DNA of 5,057 nucleotides from Bacteroidales bacterium UBA5762. GTDB lineage: Bacteria > Bacteroidota > Bacteroidia > Bacteroidales > TTA-H9. The stretch covers positions 1-5,057 of the forward strand of contig DIEY01000092.1 of assembly GCA_002418865.1 (NCBI GenBank), given 5' to 3'. Shown in pieces: positions 1 through 4,907 of this stretch. Each line of letters opens with the position of its first letter. The stretch's first letter is position 1. The notes under the pieces are model-generated. The model saw only the letters and a program-made list of their open reading frames with translations, was not told the origin of the DNA and ran no database searches. Both the position numbers and the translations under genes were made by a program.

Positions 1-28
1 AGTCAGGAGACTTCGCCGAGCGGGGGGT
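1..28 (-). terminator. Partial GC-rich hairpin arm downstream of the SprT-like gene
   Basis: After the TAG stop of the SprT-like gene, the minus strand runs through a T-rich stretch, then CCCCCCGCTCGGCGAAG and off the window edge. These bases match one arm of the complete terminator hairpin at 1003-1034, so this is probably the near arm of an equivalent hairpin whose second arm lies outside the window. The tip differs (GTCTCC here, GTTG there), which suggests a shared stem with a variable loop. The terminator function is inferred from the second copy. Confidence 0.5.
10..27 (+). repeat. 18 bp direct repeat, copy 1
   Basis: ACTTCGCCGAGCGGGGGG is found here and, identical in all 18 bases and in the same orientation, at 1024-1041. 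Both copies lie immediately downstream of a minus-strand gene. An exact 18 bp GC-rich match in AT-rich DNA is not expected by chance, so this is a dispersed hairpin or terminator element. Confidence 0.8.
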
Positions 29-40
29 AAAACAAAAGCA

Positions 41-700
41 CTACCAGGTCAAATCTAAAAATGGTAGAACTTTGGTGTTTGCGTCTAATTTAATTACTGT
101 ATTGTCCGACAATCTTGTGCAGTTAATAAGACCTTGATGCCCCTTGCCCCTAATGATGATTTCGTCACCATATTTAACTTGACAACCTATTCTGAAGGTT
201 TTAAGTATAAATGTAAAGCCAATGTGTTTTTTATAAAATTCATAATCGCCTGTATGATCAACAATAGGAATAAGCATGTCTTTAGGTATTATATTTTTTT
301 CGATAAACTTTAAAACTAACTCCTGAAAACAGTAATAGAATTCCTTGCCATGAACCGCAAAATAAAGGAAATAAAAATATGTTAGCATATGAGCGAATTC
401 ATGCAAGAACACACTCAGAAACCTATCCTTATCTAAATTGTTATTTATGCAAATTACATGTGACCAAAAGCAAACACCTAACGATTCCTTGCGAGGAGTT
501 TCAATGCGTAATACTATGTTATGCTTTTGAATAATTGCAACCACATCATCAATAGCATTTGCAGGGATAAATGGGGTTAAGGCTTCCCTTAAATCGTAAC
601 GGGTTTCTTTTATTTCCGTATCATACCGTACAAATTTTTTACCCAGCTGTACGCGGTTTGATAATTCTACAAATTCTACATGGCCTGTACTATTTTGCAT
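41..700 (-). CDS. SprT-like zinc metalloprotease domain protein
   Basis: Complete 219-residue protein of the SprT-like family. It has the zincin motif HEFAH at residues 100-104 (zinc ligands H100 and H104, catalytic E101) and a third likely ligand, H117, in HGKEF at 117-121, the expected SprT spacing. The N-terminal block with FIPANA and ETPRKESLG (about 42-76) and the C-terminal beta-rich tail (165-216) fit the SprT-like proteins of Bacteroidetes. Eukaryotic relatives (Spartan/SPRTN) cleave DNA-protein crosslinks; most bacterial members, including this one, have no proven substrate. No signal peptide is visible, so it is probably cytoplasmic. The ATG at 700 is the natural start, with no clear Shine-Dalgarno before it, as is usual in Bacteroidetes. 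It lies 24 bases after a short open frame (725-862), which may be co-transcribed. Family assignment is confident; the role is unknown. Confidence 0.88.
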   Translation of the reverse strand: MQNSTGHVEFVELSNRVQLGKKFVRYDTEIKETRYDLREALTPFIPANAIDDVVAIIQKHNIVLRIETPRKESLGVCFWSHVICINNNLDKDRFLSVFLHEFAHMLTYFYFLYFAVHGKEFYYCFQELVLKFIEKNIIPKDMLIPIVDHTGDYEFYKKHIGFTFILKTFRIGCQVKYGDEIIIRGKGHQGLINCTRLSDNTVIKLDANTKVLPFLDLTW

Positions 701-724
701 AAAACTATCTTAAAATTTTCTGCT

Positions 725-862
725 TTATTTTCTTCTGATAAAAGTACCCAGTAAATCAGACAAACCATGTCGTATTACAATTTTTCTTTGGGGTTTAGGT
801 AAAAACAACTCTTTTGCAAGCCGATGCATCTGTTTGTGTGCCTGGGTTTGCAAATGTGCCAT
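725..862 (-). CDS. Possible 45-residue protein, or 3' remnant of an interrupted gene
   Basis: A minus-strand frame from ATG at 862 to TAA at 725-727 encodes 45 residues, starting MAHLQTQAHK and ending LGTFIRRK. It is basic and rich in His, Gln, Lys and Arg, with no membrane segment, and its codons look like real coding sequence. I do not recognise the family. The open frame extends upstream of the ATG to a TAG at 896-898, and beyond that stop the same frame continues open to about 1006, so the 45 codons may be the tail of a longer, broken gene. It ends 24 bases before the SprT-like start and could be co-transcribed with it. Whether it is translated alone is uncertain. Confidence 0.42.
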   Translation of the reverse strand: MAHLQTQAHKQMHRLAKELFLPKPQRKIVIRHGLSDLLGTFIRRK

Positions 863-895
863 TTTATGTCCGTAATGCTTCAGGTTCTTGGTGGC

Positions 896-1006
896 CTATT
901 GCCCTAATGCTTTTTTCGCCAAATTAATTCGATATAATTTTTGAAGATCTAAGGTACTAATGAATTGGCAGTTTTGGTTTTGTGCAATCGGGAGATTGCA
1001 GTAAAA
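896..1006 (-). pseudogene. Open-frame remnant ending in TAG, in frame with 725-862
   Basis: Minus-strand codons from about 1006 to the TAG at 896-898 encode a protein-like segment including FISTLDLQKLYRINLAKKAL. It has no plausible ATG start; upstream the frame runs into the terminator hairpin. It is in the same frame as the 45-codon ORF that follows (171 bases, a multiple of three, between the two stop codons). The simplest reading is one gene whose 5' end is lost or displaced and which carries a nonsense codon. It could instead be chance open sequence. The product is not recognised. Confidence 0.33.
983..1000. repeat. 7 bp inverted repeat TGCAATC/GATTGCA
   Basis: TGCAATC at 983-989 and GATTGCA at 994-1000 are perfect complements around a GGGA spacer. 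The hairpin sits 7 bases from the large terminator stem at 1008-1034, giving two hairpins in tandem. The function is unknown; it could be part of the terminator region or a piece of a structured repeat element. Confidence 0.55.
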
Positions 1007-1034
1007 ACTCGGCGAAGTTGCCAACTTCGCCGAG
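1003..1034 (-). terminator. Strong rho-independent terminator after the UDG-like gene
   Basis: Read on the minus strand, CTCGGCGAAGTTG (1034-1022), one spacer base (1021) and CAACTTCGCCGAG (1020-1008) form a perfect 13 bp GC-rich stem, followed directly by TTTTT (1007-1003). This is a textbook intrinsic terminator in the direction of the genes. On the plus strand the stem is followed by CGGGGGGC and no T run, so it acts in one direction. It lies about 30 bases past the extended stop of the UDG-like frame (1064), which suggests that the longer frame was the original gene end. Confidence 0.8.
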
Positions 1035-1041
1035 CGGGGGG
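1024..1041 (+). repeat. 18 bp direct repeat, copy 2
   Basis: Identical to the sequence at 10-27. Here it overlaps the right arm of the terminator stem and continues into a run of six G. The match stops at 1042 (C here, T at position 28), so outside the stem and G run the flanks are unrelated. Confidence 0.8.
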
Positions 1042-1063
1042 CTTTAGATAATTAGAAATGAAA

Positions 1064-1225
1064 TTAAGTTGTTTTATTCACTCCTTTTACATACTCACTA
1101 TAAGCCTGCATCATACCATTGTATATTGATTCGTAGGAAGTAGTGAAAATAGAAGGATGATAGCTATCTATCAACACGATGCTATTAGAATCATTTGTAT
1201 AAATCCAACTGTTAACTTTTTTGAA
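1064..1225 (-). pseudogene. In-frame 3' continuation of the UDG-like gene beyond its stop
   Basis: Directly after the TAA at 1226-1228 the same minus-strand frame stays open for 53 codons (1225-1067) and ends in TAA at 1064-1066. The encoded segment begins FKKVNSWIYT, contains VLIDSYHPSIF and ends in a tail with YNGMMQAYSEYVKG. A His-Pro-Ser tripeptide after a hydrophobic strand, then a helix, is how the uracil-DNA-glycosylase fold normally ends. This segment is therefore very likely the original C-terminus of the gene at 1226-1834, separated by a nonsense codon, a sequencing error, or less likely a read-through stop. No frameshift is needed. Confidence 0.72.
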
Positions 1226-1834
1226 TTAGTGTGGATATATAAATTCTTGAACAATTTTTCTAACAATGCCACTACCTCCACCGCAAACAATTATGTTTGG
1301 TTCTAATGCTTCTACTTGGCGTTTTAGAAAATGTCCATACTGTTTACAATATTCCCATAAAGCTTGGTTGGATATTTTTCCTTCACCTGACTCCTTTTTA
1401 CAGTTTATTATTGCAAAAGGAAAGTCATCAAATGCTTTAGAGTATATAGTTGGCATGATAGCTTCTTCAAATGGTTTATATACACCATTCTCATCGGTTG
1501 TATAAAGACCATAAAGCCATAAGGCAATATTTTTAAAAAAACGATGTGTGATAATTGATCCATCCTGTCTCCCCACCCATTCTCTATAATCCTGATTATC
1601 ATTATCATTTGTATCCTTCATCAGAAAAAGTATCCTTTTTTTGGATTTGTGCCATAAATCATTCTCTGACCCTTTCTTTCGACACAAATACTTTTTGCCG
1701 TCTTTGTCAGATATAAGGCTAAATATTTCACCCTTATACATAAGTCCATCTCGACAGAATTTTTTAAGGCCTGCTTCTTGAGAAGCCTTTTCCCATTCAT
1801 TCTGAATAATGTCTAACTTTTCATTATAGTCCAT
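1226..1834 (-). CDS. UDG-superfamily-like protein, truncated by an in-frame TAA
   Basis: 202 residues from ATG at 1834 to TAA at 1226-1228. I see ILFLMKDTND at 68-77, a hydrophobic strand ending in a polar loop where UDG-fold proteins place motif I. EWVGRQDGS follows at 85-93, then AIINCKK at 141-147 and PNIIVCGGG at 179-187, the strand-and-glycine pattern typical of the fold. The expected terminal HPS motif is missing from this ORF but present in the same frame downstream (1064-1225), giving 256 codon positions including the stop. Without that part the protein would lack a fold-critical motif and is probably inactive. Classic UDGs remove uracil from DNA; this divergent type has no known substrate, so the name describes the fold only. 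The gene follows a small ORF by 51 bases and precedes a strong terminator. It could also be an unrelated alpha/beta protein. Confidence 0.6.
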   Translation of the reverse strand: MDYNEKLDIIQNEWEKASQEAGLKKFCRDGLMYKGEIFSLISDKDGKKYLCRKKGSENDLWHKSKKRILFLMKDTNDNDNQDYREWVGRQDGSIITHRFFKNIALWLYGLYTTDENGVYKPFEEAIMPTIYSKAFDDFPFAIINCKKESGEGKISNQALWEYCKQYGHFLKRQVEALEPNIIVCGGGSGIVRKIVQEFIYPH

Positions 1835-1885
1835 AACCAGTTGTGTTTTAGAATAGTTTAATGTATTTGACTTTATAAGTGTAAA

Positions 1886-2176
1886 CTAATAATTATAAAA
1901 AGGAGAAGCCTTAAATTTACTAGAGTTGGCACAAAAATTTTCTTTTATTGGTACCAACTCTTTTATACACCATACTCTATCTCGCTCTTCATTCCTTTCT
2001 GGTTGTATTGACGCTATAACACCACATTTAATTCCTATAAACAAATGTAAGAAAAATTCATAAATCATCAAAGCGGTAATTAAAATTTTTTTTAGGTCAA
2101 CCGAAAGCTCTGCTATATCAGTTAAAACTGACAAGTTGAGAAAAGGTATGCATTCATGTAATTTACTGAAGTTCAC
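1886..2176 (-). CDS. Hypothetical 96-residue protein
   Basis: A minus-strand frame of 96 codons from GTG at 2176 to TAG at 1886-1888, with a TAA immediately before the GTG. I do not recognise it. A hydrophobic stretch, ILITALMIYEFFLHLFIGI (about 31-49), could be one membrane segment or a buried helix. The polar C-terminal half has charged and cysteine residues (C51, C69, C82). In such AT-rich DNA, 96 codons without a stop is unlikely by chance and codon use looks natural, so it is probably real. An alternative start is the ATG at codon 37, which would give 60 residues. It begins 38 bases after the WYL gene and ends 51 bases before the UDG-like gene, so it fits in the same transcript. It could also be a remnant of a longer gene. 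Confidence 0.5.
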   Translation of the reverse strand: MNFSKLHECIPFLNLSVLTDIAELSVDLKKILITALMIYEFFLHLFIGIKCGVIASIQPERNEERDRVWCIKELVPIKENFCANSSKFKASPFYNY

Positions 2177-2181
2177 TTAGT

Positions 2182-2196
2182 AACTTTTTAAAAGTT
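2182..2196. repeat. AT-rich palindrome between the WYL and small hypothetical genes
   Basis: AACTTTT and AAAAGTT (7 bp arms around a single T) form a palindrome 18 bases past the WYL stop and 5 bases before the GTG of the 96-codon gene. The AT-only core would make a weak hairpin. It might be a minor operator or processing site, but it is not a convincing terminator. Confidence 0.3.
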
Positions 2197-2214
2197 TATT
2201 TGAATGATTTTACC

Positions 2215-3108
2215 TTAATAATTGTTCAGGCTATTCCTGTAAATACCAGCTATCTCATCAACCAGGCTTTGGGGTTCGATTACTTTTACCTTATCGCCGT
2301 GCGAGAGGATTTCCATTACAAAGTCTTCGGTTACATACACTGTTAGCTTAACCACCAGCCTATCCCCATCTTCCAGTATGTTTTGCGACTCATGCAGTGG
2401 CAGTGTTTTTATGTATTTACCCTGCGTGGAATCAAATGATAGTATAACCTCCAGCGGTTCCTCGTTTTCGGGTCGAATGATGCCAAAGCAGTGCTTAAAA
2501 TACTGCCTAACATCAAAGTCTGAGGGTTGGGTGTACTTCGTCTTTTCAATTGTTAGCTCTGCTAAGCGGTCTAATCCAAAAACCTTTATATTTTCGTCGG
2601 TTTTGTCCTCTGCAACAAGATACCATCGATTTTTAAATTCCTTTAGCGCCAGAGGTTTCACCTTGCGGTTGGTAGCTGTTTCGCTCTGAAATTTATGGTA
2701 TGTGAAAGAAACCTCATACTTGTTTTTAATGGCATTCAAAAGGCCATACAGGTTCTCGGTACCCTTTCCTAAACGGTTTTCGAAATGAATATACTCCGAG
2801 AGCCTTTGGGACAGATTTAATGCGTTAAAGGTATCGAAAGCCTCAAGCATTCGCTCATTCAGCTCTGGTTGCTCGTAGCTGTCTATGCAATAGGCCTTTC
2901 TTGACCAATCGTAAACAATATCGATGTTGAAGAGCGAGCGGATATCGTTAATATCGCGCTGAAAGGTCCTCTGCGTGATGCAGTAGTCGTAGCCCTGTAG
3001 CTCCGACTCATATGCAAGATAATCGTAAATTTCTTTAAAACTGGACGGATGCCTTCTAAGCCTCTTAATTATAAGATTATAACGTTCAATAGATTCGCGT
3101 TTCGACAT
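2215..3108 (-). CDS. WYL-domain transcriptional regulator
   Basis: 297-residue protein with the standard architecture of the family. An N-terminal winged helix-turn-helix (about 9-66) has the likely recognition helix TQRTFQRDINDIRSL at 45-59. A WYL domain (about 124-190) contains RWYLVAED at 161-168 with the namesake W162-Y163-L164, plus GLDRL at 178-182 with the conserved Arg. A C-terminal WCX-type extension (about 215-295) follows. WYL proteins sense ligands, in some cases nucleotides or nucleic acid, and regulate transcription; BrxR and CapW are members that repress phage-defence operons through inverted-repeat operators. The ATG at 3108 lies 3 bases after the AAA stop, so the two genes are surely co-transcribed and probably translationally coupled. 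The palindrome at 4817-4833 in front of the operon is the best candidate target, giving autoregulation. The family is certain; the ligand and target are inferred. Confidence 0.92.
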   Translation of the reverse strand: MSKRESIERYNLIIKRLRRHPSSFKEIYDYLAYESELQGYDYCITQRTFQRDINDIRSLFNIDIVYDWSRKAYCIDSYEQPELNERMLEAFDTFNALNLSQRLSEYIHFENRLGKGTENLYGLLNAIKNKYEVSFTYHKFQSETATNRKVKPLALKEFKNRWYLVAEDKTDENIKVFGLDRLAELTIEKTKYTQPSDFDVRQYFKHCFGIIRPENEEPLEVILSFDSTQGKYIKTLPLHESQNILEDGDRLVVKLTVYVTEDFVMEILSHGDKVKVIEPQSLVDEIAGIYRNSLNNY

Positions 3109-3111
3109 AGC

Positions 3112-4782
3112 TTAAGATTTTAGGAAACCAACTGGAGCAAAGCTCCTTTTTCTAATCTGTTCTGTATTACAAAATTCAATAATATCTGAAAAGATGCACT
3201 GCTCTCCGTTAATAATTTCATTAACATTGGCCTTTCGAACCACATTATCAATTTCCCCGCCGGTAAAATCAAATCGCTCAGATAGTATTTCACATTCCCT
3301 ATCGGTCAATTCGGGCAGCTTTAACTTCCAAATTTTGGCCTGTGCAAGCCTATCGGGCTTGCTTAGCTCCAGCTTAAACAGGAAACGGCGGTCGAATGCG
3401 CTATCGATATTTACAATTAGATTAGTTGTTGCAAACAGGATGCCCTCAAAGTTCTCCAGTTCCTCCAGCAGCAAGTTCTGTATGGCATTTTCGGTTTGAA
3501 TAACATTAGAATCCGAAATATCCCTTCGTTTCGATATTAGCGCGTCGGCCTCGTTAAACAACAGGATGGGCATAAGCCGAGCCTTACTGACAAGCAACTT
3601 GTATTCGGTAAAAATATCCTTGACATTTTTTTCGCTCTCCCCAAACCACATCGATTTAATTTTACTGAAATCAACTTTTATCACATCTCTGTTTGTAGCC
3701 CTTGCCAGCTGAAGCACCGCTTCGGTTTTACCTGTTCCGGGCAAACCATAAAGCAGTACTGTAATTCCTTTTGGGTAGCCCTTTTCCTGAAGTCGCATTT
3801 GTATATGCTTAAAATTGACATCCAGTAAAACCTGGTGCAAGCTATTAATTTGCTTTTCTTCGAAATCGCTAAATATTAATTTATTAGGAGCGATGTCAAT
3901 GGACTTTATTAACGAACTTCTTTCGTTGTTGAAAAGGAAAATGTTAATTCCAATATCGTTTAGCAGGTTATACGATTTTTCGGTTAAGCAGATTTCGGTA
4001 TCATTAACAAATGTTGAATTTGAAGTCTTAACAAGGTTTGCTACCAATAAAGCGTTTTTTCCTGATATGAATTCCTGCTGATATCGGATTCGCTCAACCG
4101 ACGATTCCAAAATACATTCCGACTTAAACCAGATGTTAATCGACTTATAGCTCGTAAGGGATTCCCAAATCAACAGTAGGTATATGTATGTATCGACAAA
4201 ATTTAAATTAAAGGTTCTGGTCATTTTTACTAAGGGTAAATCCCTGTTAATTTCGAGCAAATCCTGGAATTCCTCGGCTATTTCGTATGATTCTTTCAAT
4301 TCACGCCTGAAATAATCCTCCAAATTACTGAGATACTCGAGAAATTCCAATGCTCCCTGTACTAATTCAATTTTCTTTGCAGGTATGCTCTGACCGGCTA
4401 AAACTGCCTGGCATATTTTATTGTTTACCACATAGTAATCGTTAAGGTACGAGTAGCCGAAAGAGTAAGTAACTCTCTTTTTTTGAAGTATCCCCTTGTT
4501 GTGTAAATCAACCAGTTCATCGGCTATTTGTAATATTTTCATTAAAGGGCAGCCAAAATGCTCGGCCAGAAAATTTATTGTTAGGGGAGTTTCCCTGTAG
4601 GTTAGAACAAAACCCACCGCAATTAACACCGCTTGTATTTCATTCACTTTAAAGTAGCTGCATAAGTATTTCAGAGGCTCACCGCACCGTTCATAGAATG
4701 ATTTATCAAGTTGATAATCTCTTGATTTCTCGTAAATTTCAGTAATAACGTCAAGTGTTAATTGTCGGCTATACTTTTCCAT
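3112..4782 (-). CDS. AAA+ ATPase with N-terminal winged-helix-like region
   Basis: 556-residue protein. The C-terminal half is a classic AAA module: Walker A GLPGTGKT at 346-353, pore-loop-like MWFGES at 378-383, Walker B ILLFNEAD at 406-413, sensor-1 N454 in FATTN, arginine fingers R465/R466 in FDRRF, and the lid with FTGGEIDNVVRKA (506-518). The first Walker B acidic residue is Asn (N410), while the catalytic E411 is kept. The N-terminal third (about 36-110) is helical and reads like a winged-helix region, followed by a long helical linker (about 135-300). Such proteins form hexamers that remodel or unfold a bound partner; the substrate is unknown. No signal peptide or membrane segment is seen, so it is cytoplasmic. 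ATG at 4782 is the first start after a promoter-like -7 box. The gene is tightly coupled to the WYL regulator, which suggests the pair works or is regulated together. Confidence 0.9.
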   Translation of the reverse strand: MEKYSRQLTLDVITEIYEKSRDYQLDKSFYERCGEPLKYLCSYFKVNEIQAVLIAVGFVLTYRETPLTINFLAEHFGCPLMKILQIADELVDLHNKGILQKKRVTYSFGYSYLNDYYVVNNKICQAVLAGQSIPAKKIELVQGALEFLEYLSNLEDYFRRELKESYEIAEEFQDLLEINRDLPLVKMTRTFNLNFVDTYIYLLLIWESLTSYKSINIWFKSECILESSVERIRYQQEFISGKNALLVANLVKTSNSTFVNDTEICLTEKSYNLLNDIGINIFLFNNERSSLIKSIDIAPNKLIFSDFEEKQINSLHQVLLDVNFKHIQMRLQEKGYPKGITVLLYGLPGTGKTEAVLQLARATNRDVIKVDFSKIKSMWFGESEKNVKDIFTEYKLLVSKARLMPILLFNEADALISKRRDISDSNVIQTENAIQNLLLEELENFEGILFATTNLIVNIDSAFDRRFLFKLELSKPDRLAQAKIWKLKLPELTDRECEILSERFDFTGGEIDNVVRKANVNEIINGEQCIFSDIIEFCNTEQIRKRSFAPVGFLKS

Positions 4783-4798
4783 TTTTTACTTTTTTCGA

Positions 4799-4806
4799 CA
4801 AAGATA
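4799..4806 (-). promoter_or_regulatory. Bacteroidetes-type -7 box for the AAA-WYL operon
   Basis: The minus strand reads TATCTTTG, a perfect match to the Bacteroidetes -7 consensus TAnnTTTG, 16 bases before the AAA start codon. The transcript leader would be short, about ten bases. I found no clear TTTG -33 box at the usual distance; that region is instead occupied by the palindrome at 4817-4833, so the promoter may be weak or regulated. Confidence 0.55.
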
Positions 4807-4816
4807 ATCAACGACT

Positions 4817-4833
4817 ACGACATTTTGTGTCGT
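4817..4833. promoter_or_regulatory. Candidate operator, palindrome ACGACA-N5-TGTCGT
   Basis: ACGACA (4817-4822) and TGTCGT (4828-4833) are perfect inverted repeats with a TTTTG spacer, placed where RNA polymerase would contact the -33 region of the AAA-WYL promoter. Related half-sites occur at 4812-4816 (CGACT) and 4796-4800 (CGACA, touching the -7 box), all in the same orientation. A dimeric regulator bound here would block transcription. The WYL protein is the obvious candidate because it is encoded in the operon, but binding is inferred. Confidence 0.5.
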
Positions 4834-4861
4834 TTTAGTTTTTTTGATTCAAAATTCTCCT

Positions 4862-4892
4862 ATGTTGCTAATAATAAAATATTTAGCAACAT
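4862..4892. repeat. 10 bp inverted repeat ATGTTGCTAA/TTAGCAACAT
   Basis: Perfect 10 bp arms at 4862-4871 and 4883-4892 around an 11-base AT-only spacer, upstream of the AAA-WYL promoter. There is no T run beside the stem on either strand, so it is a poor terminator. A distal operator, or the hairpin end of an upstream transcript, is possible. Confidence 0.55.
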
Positions 4893-4894
4893 CA

Positions 4895-4907
4895 ATGTGT
4901 TGCACAT
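4895..4907. repeat. Small palindrome ATGTG-TTG-CACAT
   Basis: ATGTG (4895-4899) and CACAT (4903-4907) flank TTG. It lies 2 bases beyond the 10 bp inverted repeat and contains a third copy of TGTTGC (4898-4903). The cluster of three TGTTGC motifs in about 40 bases could be a binding-site array. Confidence 0.35.

Noticed and set aside
1003..1042. Integron attC site as an explanation of the repeated hairpin
   Set aside because: I could not find GTTRRRY/RYYYAAC core boxes in the right arrangement, and no integrase is in the window. The T5 run favours a terminator.
1266..1505. Plus-strand 79-codon open frame
   Set aside because: It lies opposite the UDG-like gene, whose minus-strand frame has family-like motifs; the plus-strand translation shows no recognisable pattern.
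1408..1608. Minus-strand 66-codon open frame inside the UDG-like gene
   Set aside because: It overlaps the UDG-like frame out of phase and has low-complexity composition.
1064..1834. Frameshift as the cause of the split UDG-like gene
   Set aside because: The distance between the two stop codons is 162 bases, an exact multiple of three, and the next codons read on in the same frame, so a single stop codon explains it.
2182..2196. Terminator after the WYL gene
   Set aside because: The palindrome is only AT-rich with almost no loop and lacks a GC stem, so it is unlikely to stop transcription efficiently.
2378..2689. Plus-strand 103-codon open frame
   Set aside because: It is fully antisense to the WYL gene; the Ser/Phe-rich composition is typical of a shadow frame.
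3194..4081. Plus-strand open frames at 3194-3499 and 3815-4081
   Set aside because: Both are antisense to the well-supported AAA gene and are Ser/Leu-rich shadows.
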